From: Nitrospirales bacterium
Lineage (GTDB): Bacteria; Nitrospirota; Nitrospiria; Nitrospirales; UBA8639
NCBI GenBank assembly: GCA_031315865.1
Contig: JALDRJ010000002.1
Location: 2,454,001-2,518,000, forward strand
Reading direction: 5' to 3'
DNA length: 64,000 bases
Made by a program: the position numbers and the translations under genes. Below, piece after piece: positions 24,361 through 34,469 of this stretch. Position 1 is the first letter of the stretch. Each line of letters starts with the position of its first letter. Under the pieces are notes generated by a model, which worked only from the letters and a program-made list of their open reading frames with translations, searched no databases and was not told where the DNA came from.

Positions 24361-25908
24361 ATGGCACGAATGATCAGGATCTTTGATACAACTTTGCGCG
24401 ATGGAGAGCAATCTCCTGGCGCCAGCATGAACATTGAAGAAAAGGTCCTGGTAGCCAAACAACTCGCTCGGCTCAATGTCGACATCATTGAAGCGGGATT
24501 TGCGTTTAGTTCCCCCGGCGACTTTGAGGCCATTACGAGGATTGGGCAAGAGGTGGAGGGTCCTGTGATTTGTAGCCTGGCCCGGGCCAAGCCGGAAGAT
24601 ATCGACCGGGCCTGGGAAGCGCTCAAGGGAGCTCCGAAGCGGCGTATTCACACGTTTCTTTCGACGTCAGATATTCATTTAACACACCAGTTTCGGATGA
24701 CCCGTGATGAAGCACGTGTGCGGGCGGTTGAGATGGTCCAGCATGCTCGGAGCTATGTTGATGATGTCGAGTTTTCTCCGATGGATGCGACACGGTCTGA
24801 TTTATCGTATCTCTGCGAAGTAGTTGAAGCAGTGATTGACGCAGGGGCAAGGACCGTCAATATTCCTGATACCGTTGGGTATGCCACTCCACAGGAGTTT
24901 GGACACATCATCCGAACGTTGCGTGAGCGAGTGAAGAATAGTGATCAAGCCGTCTTTTCCGTTCACTGCCACAATGACCTGGGGCTTGCTGTCGGAAATT
25001 CCATGGCCGCCATTCATGCAGGCGCAGGACAAGTGGAATGTACGATTAACGGTATCGGAGAGCGAGCCGGCAATGCGTCACTCGAGGAAATCGCGATGGG
25101 GTTACGGACGCGAAAAGATTTCTATGATGCCGACACCCAAATCATTACGGAAGAAATCTCCAAGAGCAGTCGCCTGGTCAGCAAGATTACCGGCATGCTG
25201 GTTCAACCCAATAAAGCGATCGTTGGGGCGAACGCGTTCGCCCATACCTCCGGCATTCACCAAGACGGACTCCTGAAAGAAAAAAACACCTATGAAATCA
25301 TGCGGCCACAATCCATTGGATTGACCCAAAGTCGTCTCGTCATGGGAAAATTGTCGGGACGTCACGCCTTTCGCGAGGAATTAACGCGGCTTGGCTACAC
25401 ACTGTCTGATGAGGAAATTAACGAATCCTTCGATCGTTTCAAGCGACTAGCGGATCAGAAAAAAGAATTGTTCGAAGAGGACCTTGAAGCCATCGTCTCG
25501 GAGGCGGCGATTCGAATCCCGGAACGCTATGTCTTGAAAGGCCTATCAGTCGAAAGTGGTTTGGGCGAGAAACCTCAAGCCACGGTCGAGCTTGATGTGG
25601 ACGGTCGTGTCGTGAAACAGAGCGGGTCAGGCGATGGTCCGGTTGACGCGGTCTATCGTGTGATCGCCAGTCTGACAGAGACCAAGAGTCAGTTGAAAGC
25701 CTATATCGTCAAAGCCATTACGGGGGGGACCGATGCTCAAGGAGAAGTGTCTGTGCGGGTAGAGGAAAATGGCGAAATGGTAACGGGGCATGGATCCAAT
25801 ACGGATATTATCGTGGCCTCCGCCCATGCCTACTTGAACGCACTGAATAAACTTACCTCTCTTTTGGAGCGACATGCGCGGGCAGAACGAAAAATTCCTT
25901 TATGTTAA
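24361..25908 (+). CDS. leuA: 2-isopropylmalate synthase
   Basis: A 515-residue enzyme of normal length for LeuA type 1, condensing acetyl-CoA with 2-oxoisovalerate in the first committed step of leucine synthesis. Seen are the N-terminal FDTTLRDGEQSPGASM, the metal-binding HCHNDLGLAVGNS, the CTINGIGERAGNASLEE signature and HTSGIHQDG, then a C-terminal LeuA dimer/regulatory domain from about residue 385 that mediates feedback inhibition by leucine. GAGGAGG precedes the ATG. Transcription is probably controlled by the attenuator just upstream. leuB follows 39 nt later; leuCD are not in this window. Confidence 0.97.
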   Translation: MARMIRIFDTTLRDGEQSPGASMNIEEKVLVAKQLARLNVDIIEAGFAFSSPGDFEAITRIGQEVEGPVICSLARAKPEDIDRAWEALKGAPKRRIHTFLSTSDIHLTHQFRMTRDEARVRAVEMVQHARSYVDDVEFSPMDATRSDLSYLCEVVEAVIDAGARTVNIPDTVGYATPQEFGHIIRTLRERVKNSDQAVFSVHCHNDLGLAVGNSMAAIHAGAGQVECTINGIGERAGNASLEEIAMGLRTRKDFYDADTQIITEEISKSSRLVSKITGMLVQPNKAIVGANAFAHTSGIHQDGLLKEKNTYEIMRPQSIGLTQSRLVMGKLSGRHAFREELTRLGYTLSDEEINESFDRFKRLADQKKELFEEDLEAIVSEAAIRIPERYVLKGLSVESGLGEKPQATVELDVDGRVVKQSGSGDGPVDAVYRVIASLTETKSQLKAYIVKAITGGTDAQGEVSVRVEENGEMVTGHGSNTDIIVASAHAYLNALNKLTSLLERHARAERKIPLC

Positions 25909-25947
25909 TAGATACATCCATAGATTATTTTTGTTGAGGCGAGGACT

Positions 25948-27024
25948 ATGAGAAAAAAAATTGCCGTGTTTTCTGGAGATGGAATAGGTCAGGAGATTGT
26001 CCCTGAGGCGTTAAAAGTTCTAGCGTCGATTGGGGCGCGATTTGATCATGTCTTTGAGTGTGAACATGGACAAGTCGGCGGGACGGCGATCGATTCGGTT
26101 GGTGTCCCGCTGCCGCCTGAATCATTGGAACTGGCCAAGAACAGCGATGCCGTCTTGCTGGGAGCGGTTGGGGGACCTCAATGGGAAGGCCTGGAATATG
26201 AACGTCGTCCTGAACGGGCTCTGTTGGGGTTGCGCGAGCAACTGGGGCTGTTCGCCAATCTTCGACCGGCGAAGGTTTACTCAGCGTTGATACAGGCCTC
26301 GACTCTCAAGCCTGAAGTGATCGAAGGCATTGATGTGCTGGTCGTGAGAGAACTCACCGGTGGAATTTATTTCGGGAAGCCCAAGGGCATCGAAGAAACG
26401 GCGACTGGACACAGGGGGATCAACACAGAAGTCTATACCACGGAAGAAATCACGCGGATTGCTCACGTGGCGTTTCAGGCGGCGCAAAAACGGCGTCGTG
26501 TCGTGACATCCATCGACAAGGCCAACGTGCTCGAGTCCTCGGAGTTGTGGCGTCGTGTCATGACCGATGTTCACCAACATTATGCCGACGTTGAATTGCG
26601 ACATATGTATGTCGATAATTGCGCGATGCAATTGGTGCGCAATCCGAAACAATTCGACGTGATTGTCACGACGAATCTTTTTGGCGACATCTTGAGCGAT
26701 GAAGCTGCGATGCTTACGGGATCGATCGGCATGTTGCCTTCCGCGAGTGTCGGTTCCACCGTGGGGATGTTTGAGCCGATCCATGGAAGCGCACCCGATA
26801 TTGCCGGAAAGAACATGGCCAATCCTATCGGAACGATCGCGTCGGTGGCGATGATGCTGCACCATGCGTTTGACCTGCCGAAAGAAGCCGAACTCATAGA
26901 ACGGGCGATTCAAGCCACGCTCGATCAAGGCTATCGAACGAAAGATATTGAAGACAAGGGGACCACTCTGTTGGGGACGAAGGAAATGGGAGACAGAATT
27001 CTTCAGAATCTGGGACGGTTCTAG
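25948..27024 (+). CDS. leuB: 3-isopropylmalate dehydrogenase
   Basis: A 358-residue NAD-dependent beta-decarboxylating dehydrogenase. Seen are the start [50 protein letters not shown], the catalytic Lys in [12 protein letters not shown], the metal site [31 protein letters not shown] and the NAD loop [14 protein letters not shown]. Length is typical for LeuB. It follows leuA and is 1 nt from the NHL gene. Confidence 0.97.
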   Translation: MRKKIAVFSGDGIGQEIVPEALKVLASIGARFDHVFECEHGQVGGTAIDSVGVPLPPESLELAKNSDAVLLGAVGGPQWEGLEYERRPERALLGLREQLGLFANLRPAKVYSALIQASTLKPEVIEGIDVLVVRELTGGIYFGKPKGIEETATGHRGINTEVYTTEEITRIAHVAFQAAQKRRRVVTSIDKANVLESSELWRRVMTDVHQHYADVELRHMYVDNCAMQLVRNPKQFDVIVTTNLFGDILSDEAAMLTGSIGMLPSASVGSTVGMFEPIHGSAPDIAGKNMANPIGTIASVAMMLHHAFDLPKEAELIERAIQATLDQGYRTKDIEDKGTTLLGTKEMGDRILQNLGRF

Positions 27025-27025
27025 C

Positions 27026-28231
27026 ATGCGTACGTCAATCCTCTCTGGACGTATTGGAACCATTGCGGGCACAGGTGAACCAGGGCTCTTCGGGGACGGG
27101 AACGTTTCGACTGCTGCTTCGGTGAATGAACCAAAGCAGGTGGTCTTTGATTCGTCTGGAAACCTCTATGTGGTCGATTCTGAAAATCACGCCATTCGAA
27201 AAATCGATCATGACTCTGGCGTGATACGAACCATTGTGGGACGAGTGCATGAAGCAGTGCCAGCGACGCCAGCTCCTTCCCCTAAACACGAAGCGTCAAA
27301 CGAACCTGAAGATCTTCTTGCCGATTTCGCGGATAATCCGGCAGGGGCGTACGAACACACGCCGGACTTGAGCGGAACGGTGCGGTATTGGGGTGGGACG
27401 GCTCCGACGGAATCCCGGTTTGGAGGTGACGGCGGGCCTGCCACGCAGGCGATGTTGAATTTTCCCTCTGGGCTTGCGATCGATGATGCCGGCGTGATGT
27501 ACGTTGCGGATACCTTGAACCATCGGGTTCGACGAATCGATCCTTCGACCCAAATTATTCAAACGATCGCGGGCACCGGCAAGGCCAAATGGGCTGGTGA
27601 TCATGGTGATGCACGGTCGGCGATGCTGAATGAACCGGTGGCATTGGTTATCGACCGAAAAGGGCGCCTCTATATCGCGGATCAAAGTAATAACCGAATT
27701 CGCATGATTGACACGACCACGGGTGTGATTACCACCGTTGCCGGCACCGGTGAGGCTATTTATAACGGCGATGATATGCCTGCCGTCGAGGCCAGTCTAG
27801 CCGGTCCTAGCGGATTAGCGCTCGATGAAGAAGGCTATCTGTTCGTGGCCGACACGTTCAATAACCGCATTCGCAAAGTGGACCTTACCTCAGGGACGAT
27901 CGAGACCGTTCTGGGGCACGGACAGGCCTATAGTTATGAGCCTACGAGTAATGAAGGTGAGCTGTCTGTCGCCCGGCCCTATGGTATCGCCTTCGATCAA
28001 CGGGGCTATCTCTTGATCACGGATTCTGACAATCATTTAATCCGAAAATGGGACCCGAAAGCGAATACCATGACCGTGCTCGCGGGCAATGGAATGGGAC
28101 AATTTTCAGGAGATGGAGGCTCGCCAGGACAGAGTAGTTTGAATTTCCCGTTCGGCGTGGCTAGCGATCCTCAAGGGAATATCGCGATCGCGGACACGTT
28201 TAATCACCGAATTCGTTACATTCCGACCTGA
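27026..28231 (+). CDS. NHL-repeat beta-propeller protein
   Basis: A 401-residue protein made of about six NHL repeats. The repeat unit GTGxxxxxGDGxxAxxAxLxxPxGLAxDxxGxLYVADxxNHRIRxID recurs, for example near LYVVDSENHAIRKID, MYVADTLNHRVRRID, LYIADQSNNRIRMID and LFVADTFNNRIRKVD. It should form a six-bladed propeller for protein or ligand binding. There is no signal peptide, which is unusual because most bacterial NHL proteins are secreted. The start ATG at 27026 lies 1 nt after the leuB stop; an in-frame start at 26948 would run inside leuB. Its place between leuB and asd suggests coexpression with biosynthesis, but its function is unknown. Confidence 0.85.
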   Translation: MRTSILSGRIGTIAGTGEPGLFGDGNVSTAASVNEPKQVVFDSSGNLYVVDSENHAIRKIDHDSGVIRTIVGRVHEAVPATPAPSPKHEASNEPEDLLADFADNPAGAYEHTPDLSGTVRYWGGTAPTESRFGGDGGPATQAMLNFPSGLAIDDAGVMYVADTLNHRVRRIDPSTQIIQTIAGTGKAKWAGDHGDARSAMLNEPVALVIDRKGRLYIADQSNNRIRMIDTTTGVITTVAGTGEAIYNGDDMPAVEASLAGPSGLALDEEGYLFVADTFNNRIRKVDLTSGTIETVLGHGQAYSYEPTSNEGELSVARPYGIAFDQRGYLLITDSDNHLIRKWDPKANTMTVLAGNGMGQFSGDGGSPGQSSLNFPFGVASDPQGNIAIADTFNHRIRYIPT

Positions 28232-28258
28232 AATCCATATATAAGGACTCGCCAGAAC

Positions 28259-29269
28259 ATGGAAAAAAAATCTGCCTATAACGTGGCCGTCGTCGGTGCG
28301 ACTGGCGCGGTTGGGACCGAGATGCTTCGCATCCTCGAAGAACGAAAGTTTCCTGTCGATCAGCTCTTGCCTCTGGCGTCGTCCCGTTCAGCGGGAGAGC
28401 ATGTCTCGTTTCATGGAAGTGACGTGACTGTCAAAATCTTAGAACCGACCTCTTTTGCCGGTATTGATATCGCTCTCTTTTCAGCTGGCTCCGGAATTAG
28501 TCAAGAGTTCGCTCCTATTGCTGCCAATACAGGGACCGTCGTGATCGACAATAGTTCGGCCTGGCGGATGGATCCGCAGGTGCCGCTGGTGGTTCCTGAA
28601 GTGAATGCTCATGCCTTGGACGGGCATGATGGGATCATTGCCAATCCGAACTGTTCGACGATTCAAATGGTTGTCGTTCTAAAACCGCTGCATGAAGCCG
28701 TGTGTATCAAACGAGTGGTGGTGACGACGTTTCAGTCTGTCTCGGGCACGGGGAAGGAGGCGATGGAGGAACTGGCTCAGCAATCTCGTCGATTGATGAG
28801 CTTGCAGGAAGCGACTCCTGAAGTCTATCCCCATCATATCGCCTTTAATTGTTTGCCTCATATTGATGATTTTTTGCCGTCTGGCTACACCAAAGAAGAA
28901 ATGAAGATGGTGAATGAAACCAAGAAAATCATGGAAGATGATATGATTCAAGTAACTGCCACGACCGTGCGGGTGCCGGTTTTTGTCAGCCATGCCGAAT
29001 CGATCAATATTGAAACGAAGGCACGATTGACGGCCAATGAGGCCAGAGCGATTCTCTCGGAATCGCCAGGAGTGTTCGTGTATGACGATCCCTCTCATAA
29101 CATCTACCCCTTGCAAAAAGATGTGGCCGGAACCGATGTGGTCTATGTGGGACGCGTTCGGGAAGATGAGTCCATCGCGAATGGCCTGAATCTCTGGGTG
29201 GTAGCGGATAATCTTCGCAAAGGCGCGGCGTTGAATGCCGTACAAATCGCCGAGGTGCTCATTCAGTGA
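28259..29269 (+). CDS. asd: Aspartate-semialdehyde dehydrogenase
   Basis: A 336-residue NADP enzyme that reduces aspartyl phosphate to aspartate semialdehyde, on the route to lysine, diaminopimelate, methionine and threonine. Seen are the N-terminal VAVVGATGAVGTEML, DNSSAWRMDPQVPLVVPEVN and the catalytic Cys in NPNCSTIQMV, with SVSGTGKEAMEEL and VRVPVFVSHAESINIET later. AAGGA lies before the ATG. It is 27 nt after the NHL gene and 9 nt before the DUF2905 gene, so it belongs to the same transcription unit. Confidence 0.96.
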   Translation: MEKKSAYNVAVVGATGAVGTEMLRILEERKFPVDQLLPLASSRSAGEHVSFHGSDVTVKILEPTSFAGIDIALFSAGSGISQEFAPIAANTGTVVIDNSSAWRMDPQVPLVVPEVNAHALDGHDGIIANPNCSTIQMVVVLKPLHEAVCIKRVVVTTFQSVSGTGKEAMEELAQQSRRLMSLQEATPEVYPHHIAFNCLPHIDDFLPSGYTKEEMKMVNETKKIMEDDMIQVTATTVRVPVFVSHAESINIETKARLTANEARAILSESPGVFVYDDPSHNIYPLQKDVAGTDVVYVGRVREDESIANGLNLWVVADNLRKGAALNAVQIAEVLIQ

Positions 29270-29278
29270 GGCTCGGAC

Positions 29279-29515
29279 ATGGATTTTACTGGTCTGGGAA
29301 AACTCTTATTAGTAATGGGCCTGTCGGTTGTCGCTCTCGGAGTGATTTTTTTGATTGTAGGAAAATGGCCGGGGTCTGGAATGAGCTGGCTCGGTCGATT
29401 GCCCGGCGATATCGTCGTGAAACGTGAAAATTTCACCTTCTATTTCCCCTTCGCGACAAGCATTCTCATCAGCGTGATCGGAAGTCTTCTGCTGTATTTA
29501 TTCATGAAACGATGA
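29279..29515 (+). CDS. DUF2905 small membrane protein
   Basis: A 78-residue protein with two transmembrane helices (about residues 7-28 and 55-75) separated by the hallmark loop LGRLPGDIVVKRENFTFYFP. DUF2905 proteins are widespread small inner-membrane proteins without known function. It follows asd by 9 nt. Confidence 0.9.
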   Translation: MDFTGLGKLLLVMGLSVVALGVIFLIVGKWPGSGMSWLGRLPGDIVVKRENFTFYFPFATSILISVIGSLLLYLFMKR

Positions 29516-29625
29516 AAACATCGTAAGCCGTGCGATGTCGGTAGTTATGGGGACTGGCGGTCACAACGCAGCTATATGAATGGCGGTGTGTGTGAAAACT
29601 GCATGGTGATAACTGAAAACAACCA

Positions 29626-30819
29626 ATGATTCTGACATCTTTACGTGTGTTTTTTATCGTGCTCGGACTACTTGGTGTCAGGCCAATAGTGGGATTGGCT
29701 TCCGAGGATATTCGTGTGTCGCTTTCAGACAGTGCGGCACATGTCATGCTCACGTCCAGTCACCCAATTGATCTTCGTTTTCCTTCCGGCCGGCAAGTTG
29801 TCGAGTTTTCTCCAGTGCATATCGAACCTCTACGTCGAGGCTTAAAAGTCAGCGGCCGTCGGCTGTCATTCACGCGAGTCATCGCTCGGGCCCACCGTGG
29901 GGAGCTGAGAGTGAGCGTCTCAGATTCTACAGCAGAGTCGGTTCGCGAGCCAGCGAAAGAATGGCAATTAAAAGGCCGTGTGGAAATTCGGCATTATCAG
30001 GGGCGCTTGTTGGTCGTGAATCACGTGGATGTGGAAGATTATGTGGCTGGCGTGGTGACGGGAGAAATTAACACCAGTTGGCATCCAGAGGCGCTCAAGG
30101 CTCAGGCCGTAGCGGCGCGGACCTATGTGCTGTATAAAAAAATGATGAATCAAGAACAACCATACGACGTGGTGTCGAGCGTGCAGGATCAGGTGTATGA
30201 AGGGCAAGCGCAGGTCGATGAAAAAGTCCAGTCCGCGATTCGTCAAACCAAAGGGAAAGTGATTACGTATCAACAGCGTCCAATTCTGGCGGCCTATTCA
30301 TCCACTGCCGCTGGACCGACAGAGGATGCGTCTTACGTGTGGGACGTGAATGTGCCTTACCTCAAGGGAGTGGAATGTCCATTCGATGATCAATCGCCCC
30401 GGTATCGATGGCAGGCGGCCATTTCATTGGAAACCCTAGAGCGAAAATTTCGGAAACTGGATTATGAGGTCGGCTCGATCGCCACGATCACGCCATTTAC
30501 GCAAACCCCTTCCGGACGCATTGATCGTATCCGTATCCTCCATTCTCGAGGACAATTAATCGTCACCGGCCAAGATTTTCGTCGAATAGCGGGGTATTCC
30601 ACGATCCTCAGCACACAATTTCAGATTGAAAGCCTCGGTCGGGAATTGGTCGTGAAAGGAAAAGGCGCAGGCCATGGCGTCGGACTCTGTCAGTGGGGGA
30701 TGAAAGAAATGGCCGACCTCGGGTATGGCTATGAGGCTATCGTACGTTACTATTACCCAGAGACTGACGTGTTGCCGCTCTCTCAGGTGACCTTGACGCC
30801 TCCAATATTAACGCCCTAA
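29626..30819 (+). CDS. SpoIID/LytB-domain protein
   Basis: A 397-residue exported protein with a signal peptide (LRVFFIVLGLLGVRPIVGLA). The SpoIID domain is seen in YQGRLLVVNHVDVEDYVAGVVTGEI, AVAARTYVLYK, DQVYEGQ, YSSTAAGPTEDASYVW and the C-terminal GAGHGVGLCQWGMKEMA. In Bacillus, SpoIID is a lytic transglycosylase acting on denuded glycans; in Gram-negatives such proteins are presumed cell-wall enzymes. The conserved Glu in VVTGEI fits catalysis. It is 110 nt after the DUF2905 gene and 25 nt before queA. Confidence 0.88.
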   Translation: MILTSLRVFFIVLGLLGVRPIVGLASEDIRVSLSDSAAHVMLTSSHPIDLRFPSGRQVVEFSPVHIEPLRRGLKVSGRRLSFTRVIARAHRGELRVSVSDSTAESVREPAKEWQLKGRVEIRHYQGRLLVVNHVDVEDYVAGVVTGEINTSWHPEALKAQAVAARTYVLYKKMMNQEQPYDVVSSVQDQVYEGQAQVDEKVQSAIRQTKGKVITYQQRPILAAYSSTAAGPTEDASYVWDVNVPYLKGVECPFDDQSPRYRWQAAISLETLERKFRKLDYEVGSIATITPFTQTPSGRIDRIRILHSRGQLIVTGQDFRRIAGYSTILSTQFQIESLGRELVVKGKGAGHGVGLCQWGMKEMADLGYGYEAIVRYYYPETDVLPLSQVTLTPPILTP

Positions 30820-30844
30820 TCATTTATTCTGCCTGTCTGAGCTC

Positions 30845-31864
30845 ATGCAGCTCGATGATTTTCAATTTCCATTCGATCCTTCCCTGATTGCTTCTCGTCC
30901 GGTCCGTCCACGTGATCAGGCCAAATTGTTGGTGGTTCCTCGACGAACCGGGCCGTATCAAGACCATCGTATCGTCGATCTGCCTCGATTATTGAATCCG
31001 GGAGATCTGGTTATCGTGAATAACACGAAAGTGATTCCCGCGAAATTATCCGGGACAAAATCTCCGACCGGAGGAAAGGTTGAATTATTAGTGGTGCGCT
31101 CCTGTGGAGAAGATCGCTGGGAAGTGTTGATTAAAGGCAAGGTCCATGCGGGGCAGCGGATCAGTCTGGAAGGCGGTGCGGAAGCGAGGGTTGAAGAGCG
31201 TAGTCAGGAACGAACGGTGATTGCCGTGAAGAGTCCGGAGCCGTGGATGGAGTATGTGCAACGGGTCGGGCAAATGCCCTTACCACCGTACCTGAAACGT
31301 CAAGCGACGACAGAAGACACTCACGACTATCAAACGATATTCGCTCAAACAGCCGGCGCGATTGCTGCGCCGACTGCCGGGCTGCATTTTACGTCCCGGA
31401 TCCTCGAGGAGTTGAATCGGCGTGGGATCAACGTGGCGCCGATTACTCTCCATGTTGGCCTGGGAACGTTTCGGCCTGTGACAGTCGATCGCATTGAAGA
31501 CCATCAGATGGAAGGAGAATGGTTCCAGATATCGAACGAAACCGCCCACGCGATCAATCGTACGAAGGAGAAGGGTGGGCGTGTGGTTGCTGTCGGGACG
31601 ACGGTGACGAGGAGCCTGGAAACTGCCTGCGATGCGAATGGACACATCAAGTCTCAGGAAGGCTACACGAATCTCTTCGTGACTCCTGGCTATGAGTTTC
31701 GCGTGGTTGATGTGCTCATGACGAATTTTCATCTCCCCGGCACAACACTGCTCATGCTTCTTGCGGCCTTCACGGGCCTCGAACAGTCCCGATTAGCCTA
31801 TGAACATGCCGTCAAGGAACGTTACCGTTTCTATAGTTATGGAGATGCCATGCTCATCCAATAG
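30845..31864 (+). CDS. queA: S-adenosylmethionine:tRNA ribosyltransferase-isomerase
   Basis: A 339-residue enzyme of the queuosine pathway that adds the ribose of SAM to preQ1 at tRNA position 34. Seen are FQFPFDPSLIASRPVRPRDQAKLLV, NPGDLVIVNNTKVIPAKL, the GxIAAPTAGLHFT signature, TLHVGLGTFRPV and the C-terminal TNFHLPGTTLLML. Length is normal. The ribosome-binding site is weak. It converges with the SurA-N gene; no other que gene is visible. Confidence 0.96.
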   Translation: MQLDDFQFPFDPSLIASRPVRPRDQAKLLVVPRRTGPYQDHRIVDLPRLLNPGDLVIVNNTKVIPAKLSGTKSPTGGKVELLVVRSCGEDRWEVLIKGKVHAGQRISLEGGAEARVEERSQERTVIAVKSPEPWMEYVQRVGQMPLPPYLKRQATTEDTHDYQTIFAQTAGAIAAPTAGLHFTSRILEELNRRGINVAPITLHVGLGTFRPVTVDRIEDHQMEGEWFQISNETAHAINRTKEKGGRVVAVGTTVTRSLETACDANGHIKSQEGYTNLFVTPGYEFRVVDVLMTNFHLPGTTLLMLLAAFTGLEQSRLAYEHAVKERYRFYSYGDAMLIQ

Positions 31865-31997
31865 CTCGTCTCTCGTGAAGTGTGGGCTGTAGGAAGAAGG
31901 TTCACAGAATATACCTTTGACGAAATACAAGTGGCGATCTATCAGACATATATGAAGTTGAATTCAGAGAATCTTTTGAACGTTCGATTAGATTCGA

Positions 31998-32696
31998 TTA
32001 GAGTAGATGATCATGAATGACGATATTATTCTGTGATCGTAAAGCTGTTTGAAACGCTTGCAGCGCTCGCTGCTTTTTTTGGAGCAAGAACTGGAGGCGA
32101 ATGCGTTCCTTGGTTTGCGGGTCAGGCTCTTCGCCCTCTTTTGCTTGACGTTTGGCCAATTCATCAACTTCCTTCAATTCCTCAGGCGTCAATGTCGTCG
32201 ATTCGGTAACAAGCAGCCGGGCCTTGTCTCGGCGCAACTCGATTCGACGTTGACTTTCAAACTCCCCAGGCGTCATACGATTATTGGCGAGAATGCGCTG
32301 ATAAAATTGCGGGTCGAAGGTTCCATCTTTTTGAAACTCTCTCTGTTCCAAAATGGAATTTCTCAGTTCTTCTTCCGAAATCTCCAGTTCCCATTCGTCA
32401 GCCAGGAGCGTCCAGGCTTTGGCGTCAATCAGGGCGTTGAGCGCTAGCTGTTTGATCTGTTCTTCCTGGATGTCTTCTTGTTTGAGCTGATCGCGGTAAA
32501 AACGGTCATAGTTGTCGTAGGTTCGGCGAAATTCTTGAAGCGAGACTGTATACGGCCCGACTTCAGCAACCGTATTGGTGGGGTTTCCTTCGTAATCCCA
32601 GGCTCCAACAATGACAAACGTTACGGTAATCGCGATGAGTATCGCCCACAGAATCCATGGATGTTTTTCGGACCCTTCTCGCATCGTACGAAGCAT
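31998..32696 (-). CDS. Membrane-anchored SurA_N/PpiD-N chaperone-like protein without PPIase domain
   Basis: A 232-residue protein with an N-terminal membrane anchor (WILWAILIAITVTFVIVGAWDY) and a SurA/PpiD N-terminal chaperone region: VAEVGPYTVSLQEFRRTYDNY, ALNALIDAKAWTLLADEW, then FQKDGTFDPQFYQRIL and MTPGEFESQRR. PpiD and related proteins continue into a parvulin PPIase domain, but here the chain ends in a charged helical segment. It is probably a periplasmic folding helper. The start at 32696 is fixed by AAGGAG at 5-nt spacing. It is divergent from gltX. Confidence 0.8.
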   Translation of the reverse strand: MLRTMREGSEKHPWILWAILIAITVTFVIVGAWDYEGNPTNTVAEVGPYTVSLQEFRRTYDNYDRFYRDQLKQEDIQEEQIKQLALNALIDAKAWTLLADEWELEISEEELRNSILEQREFQKDGTFDPQFYQRILANNRMTPGEFESQRRIELRRDKARLLVTESTTLTPEELKEVDELAKRQAKEGEEPDPQTKERIRLQFLLQKKQRALQAFQTALRSQNNIVIHDHLL

Positions 32697-32933
32697 GACC
32701 ACTCCTTCAGCTTGATGGTGTTCAATCGGTACGGGAAGAAATTGTAAGTGAGGGTCATTGGAAAGGCAAGGTAAAAGGCCGCGTGATGACTTTACATCCG
32801 ATCAAGTCTCATGGTAATGAGGTGCGCATGAACTCCAAGCACTTCTTGTTCAACGTTTCACGCCAAATCTTTCCTGCATTCTATCTTCTGCATCATTCAT
32901 CGCGTGTTCCGCTTGACGCTTCACGGGCTGCCC

Positions 32934-34352
32934 ATGTCTTCTGAGGTTCGAGTTCGCTTTGCTCCCAGTCCCACCGGTTCTCTTCACATCGGAGGAGTCA
33001 GGACGGCGTTATTCAATTGGCTCTTTGCTCGGCAAAAGGGGGGGACGTTTATCCTGCGAATCGAGGATACGGACCGAGACCGTTCGACCGATGAGGCGAT
33101 CCAAATCATTCTCGATAGCCTTGAATGGACGGGCCTTAATTGGGATGAAGGACCCTATCGACAAACTGATCGACTCGAACTATACCGCCAATACGCGATG
33201 ACGTTATTGGAGCAGGGCAAAGCCTATTGGTGTGTCTGTACTCCAGAGGAATTAGAAATTCGACGCAAGGATGCGCAGGCTAGAGGTGACTCAATACACT
33301 ATGATGGTCGATGTCGTGAAAAAGGTCTTCATAATCCTCCTGAGCCGGCAGCGTTGCGATTTCGTTCGCCTCAAGTGGGGCAAACGGTCATCGATGATCT
33401 CATCAAGGGCCGGATCGTGTTTGAGAATCAAGTCCTCGATGATTTGATTCTTCTCCGATCCAATGGCTACGCCACGTATAATTTTTCGGTCGTCATCGAT
33501 GATGCGTTGATGAAGATGAGTCACGTGATTCGCGGGGACGATCACGTCAATAACACCCCAAGGCAGGTCACGCTCTTTGAAGCGCTTGGGTTTCCGGTCC
33601 CTCAATTCGCGCATTTGCCGATGATTTTGGGTTCGGATAAGTCACGTCTTTCAAAACGCCATGGGGCCATGTCGGTTCTTGCGTACCGGGAGATGGGCTA
33701 TCTGCCTGAAGCCCTCGTGAACTACCTGGTACGATTAGGATGGTCACATGGTGATCAAGAAATTTTTTCAAGGCAGGAAATGATCGACTGGTTTAGTTTC
33801 GATCACGTGCAGTCGTCTCCCGCGGTATTCAACCCTGAAAAATTACGGTGGTTGAATGCCCAGTATATCCGTTCGAGTGATCCACACCATGTTGCGATCT
33901 ATTTAACTCCTCACCTCAAAAAGGAGGGCTATGATGAGACAGCATTTTCGAGAATTCCTGGTGGCGTGGAGGGGTTGGTGTCTCCCTTACGAGAACGGTC
34001 AGAAACGTTACTTGACATGGTCAACGGTGCGGCCCCGTACCTGGCAGACACGATCACGCTTGAAGAAAGCGCGGCGAAAAAGTTTTTGACGCCGCCCATT
34101 GCTTCCAGTCTGAAAAAGTTCGCGGATCGGGTCGAGGCAGAAGGCGCATTCAACAAAGAGGTTCTCGAACGCATTCTCAAGGAAATACTCGAAGAGGATG
34201 GCCTCAAGATGGGGAAACTTGCGCAGCCGATTCGAGTTGCGCTGACAGGAGGCACGGTCAGCCCTGGCATCTACGAAGTAATGGAACTTCTGGGTAAAAC
34301 ACGGACATTGGATCGTCTTCAGGCCGCTATGGCCCAGATGAAACCAGGATGA
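32934..34352 (+). CDS. gltX: Glutamyl-tRNA synthetase
   Basis: A 472-residue class I synthetase. The HIGH-like motif is in APSPTGSLHIGG and the KMSKS-like motif is LSKRHG in SDKSRLSKRHG. A zinc-binding insertion is suggested by CVC at about residue 98 and the later DGRC. The C-terminal helical anticodon-binding domain covers roughly residues 320-470. I prefer the ATG at 32934 (MSSEVRVRFAPSP), which matches the family start; a GTG at 32904 would add ten residues. Neither has a strong ribosome-binding site. It lies just upstream of tRNA-Gln, which is apt because many bacteria charge tRNA-Gln through GluRS and GatCAB. Confidence 0.96.
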   Translation: MSSEVRVRFAPSPTGSLHIGGVRTALFNWLFARQKGGTFILRIEDTDRDRSTDEAIQIILDSLEWTGLNWDEGPYRQTDRLELYRQYAMTLLEQGKAYWCVCTPEELEIRRKDAQARGDSIHYDGRCREKGLHNPPEPAALRFRSPQVGQTVIDDLIKGRIVFENQVLDDLILLRSNGYATYNFSVVIDDALMKMSHVIRGDDHVNNTPRQVTLFEALGFPVPQFAHLPMILGSDKSRLSKRHGAMSVLAYREMGYLPEALVNYLVRLGWSHGDQEIFSRQEMIDWFSFDHVQSSPAVFNPEKLRWLNAQYIRSSDPHHVAIYLTPHLKKEGYDETAFSRIPGGVEGLVSPLRERSETLLDMVNGAAPYLADTITLEESAAKKFLTPPIASSLKKFADRVEAEGAFNKEVLERILKEILEEDGLKMGKLAQPIRVALTGGTVSPGIYEVMELLGKTRTLDRLQAAMAQMKPG

Positions 34353-34469
34353 AGCCAGATCGTTAGCCAGCTGCCGAAGATCGTCTGAATTCAGGATTTT
34401 TGCGCTCTCTATTTCCTGAAATTCTTCTTGACTCAATCTGAAATTCTCGACTAAGCTAATTGACGAGTT

